Positions 7,172 through 13,754 of a DNA stretch of 26,592 bases are shown one piece after another. The DNA comes from PUPG01 sp031323845 (GTDB lineage: Bacteria; Bacteroidota; Bacteroidia; Bacteroidales; UBA7960), in assembly GCA_031323845.1 (NCBI GenBank), contig JAVIYP010000039.1, positions 1 to 26,592 of the forward strand, given 5' to 3'. A program made the translations under genes and the position numbers. Every line of letters begins with the position of its first letter. Position 1 is the first letter of the stretch. Under the pieces are notes generated by a model, which searched no databases, had not been told where the DNA came from, and worked only from the letters and a program-made list of their open reading frames with translations.

Positions 7172-8817
7172 TGCCTTTTGATCGCAAAAAAATAAGACAT
7201 GTGCAACACGTTTTTGGCAGCCGGTGGGTGCTGATCACCCTTCTGCTGTCGGTTGCGGTGGCGCTGCCGCTGTTTACCATTGCCATGGAAATGCTTTCAC
7301 GCGGCGATGAGGTGTGGCGGCACATTCTTTACGAACGGGTGCCCACCTACGCCGTGAATACTCTCTGGCTGCTTGCAGGGGTAGGACTGCTAACCATTAT
7401 CATCGGGGTTGGAACGGCATACCTGGTCAGCATGTTCAGATTCCCGGGCAGAAAGCTGTTCCGGTGGGCGCTGATCATGCCCATAGCCATACCCGCCTAT
7501 ATCAACGGCTTCACCTGGGCCGGGATGCTCGACTACACATCTCCCCTATATGTTTTTTTACGAAACCATGTTGGCCTTGACACGGGGACCTTCCTGTTTT
7601 TCAACATCATGTCATTGCCGGGTGCCATCTTCATCTTTACCATTTCATTTTATCCCTATGTGTACCTGATCACCCGCGCTTATTTCCAAACCCGGTCGGC
7701 AAGCCTGTTTGAGGTAAGTGCTTCGCTGGGCCACGGGCCGTGGCGAAAATTCTTTCATACGGCCCTTCCGCTTGGCAGGCCCGCCATCGTTGCGGGGGTG
7801 TCGCTTGCGCTGATGGAAGTGCTGAATGACTATGGGGTGGCAAGCTACTATGGGGTAGATACCTTTACAACCGGAATTTTTACTGCCTGGTTTGCCTTTG
7901 GCGATGTCTCTTCAGCGATGAAACTATCCGGCTATCTGATGATCTTTGTGTTTGTGCTGATCTTTGCAGAGCGTTCGCAGCGCGGACAGATGCGTTACGG
8001 CATGCAGGGCATACGCAAACACGGACTGGAACCCGTGCCCATGAAAGGCTTCTCCGCCATACTTGCAACCTTGGCTTGCACCATCCCATTGCTGGCCGGA
8101 TTCATCCTGCCTGCCATCATGCTGCTGTGGTGGTCTTCACAAACGCTCATGCAGGTGGTGGATGCAGGATTCTGGACACTGCTGCGCAACAGCTTTTTCC
8201 TTGCAGGCGCTGCCTCAGTGGTGGTGGTCGCAGCAGCCCTGTTCATCGCATACACGGCACGATCTTTCAAAAACAGGGTGGTGCAAATCCTGGCCCGCAT
8301 CACAACCCTGGGTTATGCCATCCCCGGGGCAGTCGTTGCCGTGGGGGTGCTCATACCATTCCTCTGGCTGGACAACCGCTTGATGCAGTTACAGTTTGTC
8401 AACACATTCATCATAACCGGCACCTGGCTCGCACTTATTTACGCCTACCTGGTCAGGTTTATGGCGGTAGGCTACAACAGCATTGAAAGCGGGATGGAGA
8501 AAATCCCGGCAAGCATTGACGAAGCCGCCCGTTCGCTTGGAATGAAACATGGCAACGTACTGTCGAATGTGCATTTTCCGCTGCTGACAGGAGCCGCCCT
8601 TAGCGCTTTTTTGCTGACATTCATTGATGTACTGAAAGAACTGCCGTTGACACTGATATTGAGACCATTTAATTTTGACACGCTGGCTATTCGCGCTTTT
8701 GAGTACGCTACTGATGAACGGGTTGCCGAGGCGGCCCCGTATGCTCTTGTCATCGTCCTGATGGGAATGATACCGGTGCTGTTGCTGAATAAATACATAG
8801 GAGGGAAATCGTCATGA
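7171..8817 (+). CDS. Ferric-iron ABC importer, fused double permease (FbpB type)
   Basis: A 548-residue integral membrane protein with about 12 hydrophobic segments. It consists of two BPD_transp_1 (MetI-like) halves in one chain, the usual form for FbpB/FutB permeases. Each half carries an EAA loop that contacts the ATPase: EVSASLGHGPWRKFF...PLGRPAI near residues 180-205 and EAARSLGMKHGNVLS...PLLTGA near 449-475. The ATG overlaps the stop of the binding-protein gene by one base. The ATPase gene does not follow directly: a 341-bp repeat-filled gap intervenes. It forms the channel for Fe(III) through the inner membrane. Confidence 0.9.
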   Translation: MPFDRKKIRHVQHVFGSRWVLITLLLSVAVALPLFTIAMEMLSRGDEVWRHILYERVPTYAVNTLWLLAGVGLLTIIIGVGTAYLVSMFRFPGRKLFRWALIMPIAIPAYINGFTWAGMLDYTSPLYVFLRNHVGLDTGTFLFFNIMSLPGAIFIFTISFYPYVYLITRAYFQTRSASLFEVSASLGHGPWRKFFHTALPLGRPAIVAGVSLALMEVLNDYGVASYYGVDTFTTGIFTAWFAFGDVSSAMKLSGYLMIFVFVLIFAERSQRGQMRYGMQGIRKHGLEPVPMKGFSAILATLACTIPLLAGFILPAIMLLWWSSQTLMQVVDAGFWTLLRNSFFLAGAASVVVVAAALFIAYTARSFKNRVVQILARITTLGYAIPGAVVAVGVLIPFLWLDNRLMQLQFVNTFIITGTWLALIYAYLVRFMAVGYNSIESGMEKIPASIDEAARSLGMKHGNVLSNVHFPLLTGAALSAFLLTFIDVLKELPLTLILRPFNFDTLAIRAFEYATDERVAEAAPYALVIVLMGMIPVLLLNKYIGGKSS

Positions 8818-8880
8818 TCATTTCCAAATTAAAAAACAGATACCCATGCAAGAGATCCCGACTATTCGCGAAAGAAATAA

Positions 8881-8934
8881 GCTGGAAGCCCGAAGGAAGA
8901 AAAGTGGCTCGAAGCTCGAAGCTCGAAGGAAGAA
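8881..8934. repeat. Heptamer repeat, GCTCGAA type
   Basis: Units GCTGGAA, GCCCGAA, GGAAGAA, a 5-bp interruption, then three exact GCTCGAA units (8907-8927) and GGAAGAA. The 7-bp phase is kept on both sides of the interruption. Confidence 0.85.
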
Positions 8935-8938
8935 AGAG

Positions 8939-8973
8939 AAGTCAGAATTCGGAAATCGGAAGTCAGAAGTCAG
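8939..8973. repeat. Heptamer repeat, AAGTCAG type, five units
   Basis: Five contiguous 7-bp units: AAGTCAG, AATTCGG, AAATCGG, AAGTCAG, AAGTCAG. It directly follows the GCTCGAA block and precedes the AATTAAAC block. Confidence 0.85.
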
Positions 8974-8978
8974 AAAAC

Positions 8979-9034
8979 TATTCAACAATTAAACGATTAA
9001 ACAATTAAACGCTTCAACAATTAAACAATTAAAC
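8979..9034. repeat. Octamer repeat, AATTAAAC type, seven units
   Basis: Seven contiguous 8-bp units: TATTCAAC, AATTAAAC, GATTAAAC, AATTAAAC, GCTTCAAC, AATTAAAC, AATTAAAC. Variants occur as base changes within the unit while the 8-bp phase is preserved. Confidence 0.88.
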
Positions 9035-9048
9035 AATAACCTGAAATC

Positions 9049-9096
9049 TGCACATCTTCACATCTTCACATTTGCACATTTGCACATCCGACATCC
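9049..9096. repeat. Octamer repeat, GATGTG(C/A)A family in inverse orientation, six units
   Basis: Units on the plus strand: TGCACATC, TTCACATC, TTCACATT, TGCACATT, TGCACATC, CGACATCC. On the minus strand these are the GATGTG(C/A)A octamers found at 4502-4533 and 6057-6093. Confidence 0.88.
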
Positions 9097-9158
9097 GATC
9101 AGTATCTTAGGCGTAAACACAAAACATAGATAATCAAAAAGTTACAAAATATAAACAC

Positions 9159-10217
9159 ATGAAAGTACTGCAAATTGACAAGGTTAGTAAAACATTTCAG
9201 GGTTCCTGTGAGGCTGCTGTTAAAGAGTTTTCATTGGATGTCAGCCAGGGAGAGATCGTTGCCCTGCTGGGTGAAAGCGGCTGTGGAAAAACCACGCTGC
9301 TCCGGCTGATCTCCGGTTTTGAAGTCCCGGACGCCGGAAGCATCAGGATCCGCGATCGCATTGTGGCTGACGACCGCACCTTTGTGCCGCCTGAAAAGCG
9401 TGGAGTGGGTGTTGTTTTCCAGGATTATGCACTTTTTCCGCACAAAACGGTGACAGAAAACATCCGTTTCGGGCTTTTCATGCTTCCGGCAAAGGAACAG
9501 CTTGCCATAACGGCAGAAATGATCCGCCTTACCGGTTTGTCAGGCCTGGGTAAACGCTATCCCCATCAGCTATCCGGAGGGCAGAAGCAAAGGGTGGCGC
9601 TGGCAAGGGCCCTGGCTCCCAAACCCCGCCTGATCCTGCTCGACGAGCCCTTCTCAAACCTGGATTCCTTAAAAAAAGCCGGCATGCAGGAAGAAATTGC
9701 CTCCATCATCAGGAAAACAAACTCTACCGGGATCTTTGTTACGCACGATACGAAGGATGTGCTGGCAATCGCCGACAGGGTGGTCGTTATGAAAGACGGC
9801 GTGGCCCTGCAGACCGACATTCCCGCCAAGCTGTATAAATACCCTGTGAATCAATATGTGGCACGCTTCTTTGGGAAGACAAATGTGTTACCTGCCAAAG
9901 TGATCGCTGAAGGCTTTCTCACCTCCCTGGGCACGATCCGTTCCAAAGGACATACAGTTCAGGTGGGGCAAACAGTGCTGCTTTCCGTACGCCCCGACAA
10001 TTTTGAAGTCGCCCGGAGTCCTGAAAACGCACTCACTGCCAAAGTGGTTAAAACAAACTTTTTCGGCGACCACAACGAAGTCATTTGCCGCGTCTGCGGG
10101 CGGGATGGCAAAGAAATGGATGTCACTATCCATGTCCCTCCCCATGAAGCTTGTAATGAGAATACCTGTTTTATCGGCTATAAAGATCACTATCCGCCAT
10201 CTGTCCTGAATGACTAA
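9159..10217 (+). CDS. Ferric-iron ABC importer, ATP-binding subunit (FbpC type)
   Basis: A 352-residue ABC ATPase with all expected motifs: Walker A GESGCGKTT (38-46), Q-loop Gln88 in VVFQDYALFPH, signature LSGGQ (138-142), Walker B LILLDEP (158-164), and switch His196 in FVTHD. The region after about residue 235 fits the TOBE-type regulatory domain of FbpC/PotA-class importers. It powers Fe(III) uptake with the binding protein and permease encoded at 6155-8817. The usual A-B-C gene order is kept, but 341 bp of repeats separate it from the permease, so it may be transcribed independently. No clear terminator follows the stop. Confidence 0.9.
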   Translation: MKVLQIDKVSKTFQGSCEAAVKEFSLDVSQGEIVALLGESGCGKTTLLRLISGFEVPDAGSIRIRDRIVADDRTFVPPEKRGVGVVFQDYALFPHKTVTENIRFGLFMLPAKEQLAITAEMIRLTGLSGLGKRYPHQLSGGQKQRVALARALAPKPRLILLDEPFSNLDSLKKAGMQEEIASIIRKTNSTGIFVTHDTKDVLAIADRVVVMKDGVALQTDIPAKLYKYPVNQYVARFFGKTNVLPAKVIAEGFLTSLGTIRSKGHTVQVGQTVLLSVRPDNFEVARSPENALTAKVVKTNFFGDHNEVICRVCGRDGKEMDVTIHVPPHEACNENTCFIGYKDHYPPSVLND

Positions 10218-10364
10218 CCGTACTGCACTCTCTTATGTGTTCAGGTTTGATATTTTTATGCTGTTTTTCAAAGTTTTACACAAATTTCTTTATCAGTAAG
10301 CAGTTTACTTTTATTTTGGCCAGGTCAAGCCCTGACGCTACAGGACTCTTTGGCTAAAACATAC

Positions 10365-10384
10365 AGGCCGGCCAAGTCCGGCCT
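10365..10384. repeat. Perfect GC hairpin in a REP-like segment
   Basis: AGGCCGG (10365-10371) pairs perfectly with CCGGCCT (10378-10384) around a 6-base loop. A second small stem, GTCA/TGAC, lies at 10324-10336 in a segment of similar composition. There is no run of T directly after the stem, so a terminator role for the iron importer is possible but unproven; it may instead be a dispersed palindromic element. Confidence 0.5.
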
Positions 10385-10554
10385 ATACATTGGTCTTTGT
10401 TTGTATACAAATGTTTTTCTTTCGAGCTTTGAGCTTTCAACCTCTTTCATCTAACAACTATCTGTTTCATTGTTTTTTAGTTGTTTACGTTTTGCAATAA
10501 TTTAATGGTAAAATTCCAAATCAATATGGTGATAATCGTAGAAAACCGTCTCGG

Positions 10555-10620
10555 TGTAACTCTGTGAAAACTCTGTGCACCTCTGTGTAACAAAAAACAT
10601 CACACAGAGTACCACAGAGA
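10555..10620. repeat. CTCTGTG-type inverted repeat
   Basis: The left arm at 10571-10588 (CTCTGTG, three bases, CTCTGTGT) is mirrored by 10602-10619. They pair as 7 + 8 bp with a 3-base internal mismatch and a 13-base A-rich loop. A further CTCTGTG-like unit precedes the left arm at 10560-10566. A related but longer set lies at 19804-19936. Confidence 0.8.
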
Positions 10621-10758
10621 AGAAACACCTGTTTCGCCCATGCGGGGGAGGCTCACAGAGACCACATTAATTACTGCCTTAATATATTTTATTATAAACA
10701 GACTACGTTTAACTGTTAGCTAATTTATATAATGGGCACGCGCCCATCTGGTGACTAA

Positions 10759-10813
10759 CTTCCAACCTTTAATGTCAACCTCCAACATCCAACCTCTAAG
10801 CTCCACCTTCCAC
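10759..10813. repeat. Heptamer repeat, C(N)TCCAA type, overlapping the end of the EamA gene
   Basis: Units CTTCCAA, CCTTTAA, TGTCAA (one base short), CCTCCAA, CATCCAA, CCTCTAA, GCTCCAC, CTTCCAC. The minus-strand stop codon of the EamA permease (10796-10798) is inside the CCTCTAA unit, and its last five codons lie in the final units. Confidence 0.85.
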
Positions 10814-11650
10814 TTTTTTCTTCCTGAGCAAAATGCCTGTGGCCAAAATCAATCCACCGCCGAGGACCATATTCCAGGTGATCGCCTCACCGAAGAAAAG
10901 CACCCCGAAGAACAAGGCTGCGATCACTTCCCAATAGGTAAACAAGCCGTAATGACTCATTTTCAGTCGTCGCAGCGCATAAAAAAACATCATGAAGGCA
11001 ACAATGCCGATCAAAATTCCATAAAAGGATGCCGCCCCCGCCTGAACGGCTGATGGGAGCGGTGTGTTGATGAACACAAAAGGCAAAAAGGCAACCGCAC
11101 CAACCAGGTTCTGATAAAAAATGGTCTCTGTCCTCGAATAAAACATGAGCTTCCGCTTAAAAATCACAGCGGTGGCGGCAAAGAAAACCGCTGAGAACAG
11201 CATGGCTGCCATCCCGATAAAATCCTCATTTTCAAAGCTGATCTCGGTATTGACATACATAATTACAATACCTGTGAATGCCAGTCCGATCAGGATGCTG
11301 GTGCGCACCGAAACCTTTTCCTTCAAAAAAATGGCACTGAAAAGAGTCCCGAAAATGGGCCAGGTAAAAAGAATGATCACAGCATTGCCGATGGATGCAT
11401 ACAGGTATCCCACAAAAAACAGGAACATACGCACCGCATTCAGCACCGAGGCCAGCATCATCACCCTGTAGTTGCCCCTGAAAAGTTTTACCTGCTTGTA
11501 ATGCAAGTACCCCAGCAGGATGATCACCGGCACGGCCATCCTGAAAAAGGTGATGGTGGTTGCCGGCAGGTCAATGAGCTTGATGAAAACGCCGCTCGAT
11601 CCGCCTATGGTAGCGGCCAGGATAATGGCAAGATACGGATTGAACTTCAT
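10796..11650 (-). CDS. EamA-type (drug/metabolite transporter superfamily) permease
   Basis: A 284-residue membrane protein with about ten hydrophobic helices in two homologous halves, the EamA arrangement. Visible features are the N-terminal GGSSGVFIKL helix, FFRMAVPVIILLGYL, the helix end FTWPIFGTLFSAIFLKEKVS in half one, and FTYWEVIAALFFGVLFFGEAITW in half two. EamA proteins export or import small metabolites such as amino acids or nucleosides; the substrate cannot be told from sequence. The start at 11650 is only 4 bp after a -7 box, implying leaderless or near-leaderless mRNA. The last residues VEGGA and the stop codon are encoded within a heptamer repeat array. Confidence 0.85.
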   Translation of the reverse strand: MKFNPYLAIILAATIGGSSGVFIKLIDLPATTITFFRMAVPVIILLGYLHYKQVKLFRGNYRVMMLASVLNAVRMFLFFVGYLYASIGNAVIILFTWPIFGTLFSAIFLKEKVSVRTSILIGLAFTGIVIMYVNTEISFENEDFIGMAAMLFSAVFFAATAVIFKRKLMFYSRTETIFYQNLVGAVAFLPFVFINTPLPSAVQAGAASFYGILIGIVAFMMFFYALRRLKMSHYGLFTYWEVIAALFFGVLFFGEAITWNMVLGGGLILATGILLRKKKVEGGA

Positions 11651-11654
11651 GAGT

Positions 11655-11662
11655 CAAAAATA
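11655..11662 (-). promoter_or_regulatory. -7 promoter box for the EamA permease, abutting the start codon
   Basis: On the minus strand it reads TATTTTTG, ending 4 bp before the ATG. Given the usual distance from this box to +1, transcription would begin at or next to the start codon. Confidence 0.45.
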
Positions 11663-11778
11663 CACCACATTTTTTGATAAATTGCTTTGAAGATAAAGCT
11701 GGCGTTCGCTTTCGCGGGAAGCGGCCTCATCATCTGCCACGGTGAGGAAAATAACGGGCTCAAAAGCCGTTGCTACAC

Positions 11779-12288
11779 TCAGGCGGGCAGGGAGCCTTTG
11801 ATCAGCTCGGGCACTGCCCTCTTGATTCCCGGAGAGAGAGTCTCGAGGTAATGATCGCGCGTTAGGAAACCGATCTCCCGTTGCAGGTCAGGGTGCCTCT
11901 TCACAATTTTAACAATCATGCGGAGCGCGTTGTAACGGACCGAAGGCCGCTTGCCGACGGCTTCCCAGATGCCAACACAATGATCGAACAACAGTCCTTC
12001 CGCCTCCTCATCCAGTTCCATCAGGTACAGTATTTTTATCAGTTCGCGCAGATGCCCGTCACCCTTGCCGTGAAAACTGCTGATGATGCTGTGCACGTGG
12101 TCTCTGAGGCGCGTGTCGTTCTCTTCCATGCAGCTCCACAACAGCCAGGCCGCGCGCCATGCCCAGGGCTGCCGGTCGGATACGGCAAGGTCGAGAGCCT
12201 CCCGGAAACATTCAGGATGCGCCTGCAGGAAAGCAATCATTCCTGTCTTGTACTCGGTGACCAGGACCTCCTCTAAGCGGCTGTTCAT
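11779..12288 (-). CDS. Small all-helical protein of unknown function (HEAT-like)
   Basis: A 169-residue protein that I do not recognise as a named family. The start at 12288 (MNSRLEEVLVTEY) is preferred because a -7 box lies between it and the longer alternative at 12378. It has no signal peptide or membrane segment. The sequence reads as consecutive amphipathic helices with Trp-rich stretches (DRQPWAWRAAWLLWSCMEEN) and a repeat of about 35-40 residues (helix-turn-helix segments near residues 37-70, 72-105, 112-145), resembling HEAT/armadillo-like scaffolds. Role unknown. It is followed, in the same direction but after 128 bp, by the EamA gene. Confidence 0.7.
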   Translation of the reverse strand: MNSRLEEVLVTEYKTGMIAFLQAHPECFREALDLAVSDRQPWAWRAAWLLWSCMEENDTRLRDHVHSIISSFHGKGDGHLRELIKILYLMELDEEAEGLLFDHCVGIWEAVGKRPSVRYNALRMIVKIVKRHPDLQREIGFLTRDHYLETLSPGIKRAVPELIKGSLPA

Positions 12289-12311
12289 ATTGTTCTGGTG
12301 TGATAAATGCT

Positions 12312-12355
12312 GAAGGGCACCCGCCCTTATACAAAGATAATGCAAGGTGCCCTTC
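12312..12355. promoter_or_regulatory. 10-bp perfect inverted repeat enclosing a -7 promoter box
   Basis: GAAGGGCACC (12312-12321) and GGTGCCCTTC (12346-12355) are exact inverse copies 24 bp apart. Between them, on the minus strand, lies TATCTTTG (12332-12339), the likely -7 box of the helical protein gene. The placement suggests an operator, but the repeat could equally be a structural remnant. Confidence 0.5.
12332..12339 (-). promoter_or_regulatory. -7 promoter box for the helical protein gene
   Basis: TATCTTTG on the minus strand, 43 bp before the ATG at 12288. It sits in the loop of the inverted repeat at 12312-12355. Confidence 0.45.
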
Positions 12356-12423
12356 GGTGCAAGTGTCAGCACATCCATCTGTAAGATGATGATGGCACAA
12401 AAACATCCGGAAACCTGGACGGC

Positions 12424-13386
12424 TTAAATCAGGCCTTTGGCGTGCTTTTCGCCGATTGCTTTCAGCATATCGGCCGTCATGGCATCGAGGTCAAAGTCAG
12501 GCTTCCAGCCCCAGTCGTTGCGGGCTGCACTGTCGTCAACCGAATTCGGCCACGAGTCGGCGATCGCCTGGCGGAAATCGGGCTCGTAAGCGATCTCAAA
12601 CTCCGGGATGTGCTTTCTGATCGACTCGGCAAGCTCCGCCACCGTAAAGCTCATGGCGCCCACGTTGTAGTCGCAGTGGTAATTCAGCGTCGAAAAGTCG
12701 GCCTGCATCAGATCGATGGTCGCTTTCAGGCAGTCGGGCATGTACATCATCGGCAAACGTGTTTCGGCATTTACGAAACAGGTGTATTTCTTTTGCTTGA
12801 TGGCCTCATAATAAATGGCTACGGCATAGTCGGTGGTGCCGCCACCGGGAAGGGTTTCATGACTGATGATGCCGGGATAACGCAATCCGCGCACATCCAG
12901 CCCGTAACGCTTAACGTAATAGTCGCCCAGCAATTCACCGGCAACCTTGGTAACACCGTATATGGTTGTCGGCTTCAGAATGGTTTCCTGTGGGGTGTTG
13001 TCAACCGGAGTGGTCGGGCCAAACACGGCAATGGAGCTGGGAACAAGCACCTGCTTCATCTTGCGCTCGCGGGCAAGCTCCAGAATGTTGATCAGCCCGT
13101 TCATGTTAACGTCCCACGCCAGCATGGGGTTCTTCTCTCCCGTACCCGATAAGATCGCCGCCATGTTGATGATCACGTCAATCCTGTATTTGTCCACTAC
13201 CTCTGTCATCCGCTGCGTGTCAAGGGCGTCAACCACTTCACAGGGACCGGTTTCCGTCAGTTTCTCAGAAGGCTTTGTCTTCCTGATGCCCGCAACAACA
13301 CGGTCTCCACCATACAATTCGCGCAATGACAAAACAAGTTCCGAACCTATCTGTCCGGCCGATCCGATAACCAGTATGTTTTCCAT
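12424..13386 (-). CDS. NAD-dependent L-threonine 3-dehydrogenase, SDR (epimerase-like) type
   Basis: A 320-residue extended-SDR enzyme. It has the NAD-binding motif GSAGQIG (8-14), INMAAILSGTGEKNP after the third strand, the VPSSIAVFG segment with the catalytic Ser, and the Tyr143-x3-Lys147 pair in TTIYGVTK. It oxidises threonine to 2-amino-3-ketobutyrate in the cytoplasm. The identity as threonine dehydrogenase rather than a sugar epimerase rests on the GTGEKNPMLAWDVNMNG segment typical of this group and on the divergent neighbour encoding the next enzyme of the pathway. The start at 13386 puts the Rossmann motif at the N-terminus; the in-frame extension to 13452 codes for low-complexity sequence. 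Confidence 0.88.
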   Translation of the reverse strand: MENILVIGSAGQIGSELVLSLRELYGGDRVVAGIRKTKPSEKLTETGPCEVVDALDTQRMTEVVDKYRIDVIINMAAILSGTGEKNPMLAWDVNMNGLINILELARERKMKQVLVPSSIAVFGPTTPVDNTPQETILKPTTIYGVTKVAGELLGDYYVKRYGLDVRGLRYPGIISHETLPGGGTTDYAVAIYYEAIKQKKYTCFVNAETRLPMMYMPDCLKATIDLMQADFSTLNYHCDYNVGAMSFTVAELAESIRKHIPEFEIAYEPDFRQAIADSWPNSVDDSAARNDWGWKPDFDLDAMTADMLKAIGEKHAKGLI

Positions 13387-13525
13387 CTGTTTTTTTGTTT
13401 TAAGGGTTTGTATTTTGTTTGGATGCTGATTCATGCTCAAAGGCCTGTCCACAAGAGGCCGTATGCAAAGCAGGCCTGCGGATGTGCTCCGCCAGACAGG
13501 CAGACCACACGGCGTTCCGTTGTGG

Positions 13526-13534
13526 GCAAAAATA
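13526..13534 (-). promoter_or_regulatory. -7 promoter box for the threonine dehydrogenase gene
   Basis: TATTTTTGC on the minus strand, a full match to TAnnTTTGC, implying a leader of about 135 nt to the ATG at 13386. Confidence 0.45.
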
Positions 13535-13696
13535 GAAATTTTTCTTTAATAAGAGATGACTTGCGGAATTCCCGGAAATGTTTTTCAGGTCAGGATGCCG
13601 GCGCCCGGGCAACACCATGCTTTTTACCCGATGAAAAACCGCCGGACGCATGCGCCTTTTTCATCCTGCTATTCTTCATATGTTCATCAAAAACAA

Positions 13697-13705
13697 TATC
13701 TTTGC
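13697..13705 (+). promoter_or_regulatory. -7 promoter box for kbl
   Basis: TATCTTTGC, a full match to TAnnTTTGC, 49 bp before the ATG at 13755. Confidence 0.5.
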
Positions 13706-13754
13706 CACCGGATAGAAAACCCATGTATCACCAAACACAAATAAACCATTAACC

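Larger units (their letters stand above)
8818..9158. other. Gene-free gap between permease and ATPase genes, filled with short tandem repeats
   Basis: The gap has no plausible gene. A frame at 8814-9008 merely translates repeat units. Four tandem-repeat blocks follow each other (8881-8934, 8939-8973, 8979-9034, 9049-9096), leaving unique sequence only at the two ends. The last 60 bp before the ATPase ATG are AT-rich; TATCTTAG near 9103 is an imperfect -7-like sequence, so a separate promoter for the ATPase gene is possible but not clear. Confidence 0.6.
10218..10795. other. Gene-free stretch with a hairpin, an inverted repeat and a heptamer array
   Basis: About 578 bp with no plausible gene. 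It holds, in order, a strong GC hairpin inside a REP-like segment (10318-10392), the CTCTGTG inverted repeat (10555-10620), an AT-rich stretch, and the start of the heptamer array that enters the EamA gene from its 3' side. It separates convergent genes, so no promoter is needed here. Confidence 0.6.
13387..13754. other. Divergent control region between threonine dehydrogenase and Kbl genes
   Basis: This 368-bp region carries -7 boxes for both genes. The dehydrogenase leader (about 135 nt) is GC-rich and foldable: GCCTGTC (13443-13449) pairs with GACAGGC (13495-13501), and GCAGGCCTGC (13470-13479) is a perfect palindrome between them. I see no match to a known riboswitch. Confidence 0.5.

Noticed and set aside
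8814..9008. 64-residue frame after the permease gene
   Set aside because: It consists of Lys/Arg/Ser-rich translation of the heptamer arrays and has no independent support.
8881..9096. Possible CRISPR array
   Set aside because: The units are 7-8 bp, contiguous and without unique spacers, and no cas gene is present.
13387..13520. Glycine or threonine riboswitch before the threonine dehydrogenase gene
   Set aside because: The leader is foldable but shows none of the conserved bases of the glycine riboswitch, and no other amino-acid riboswitch fits.
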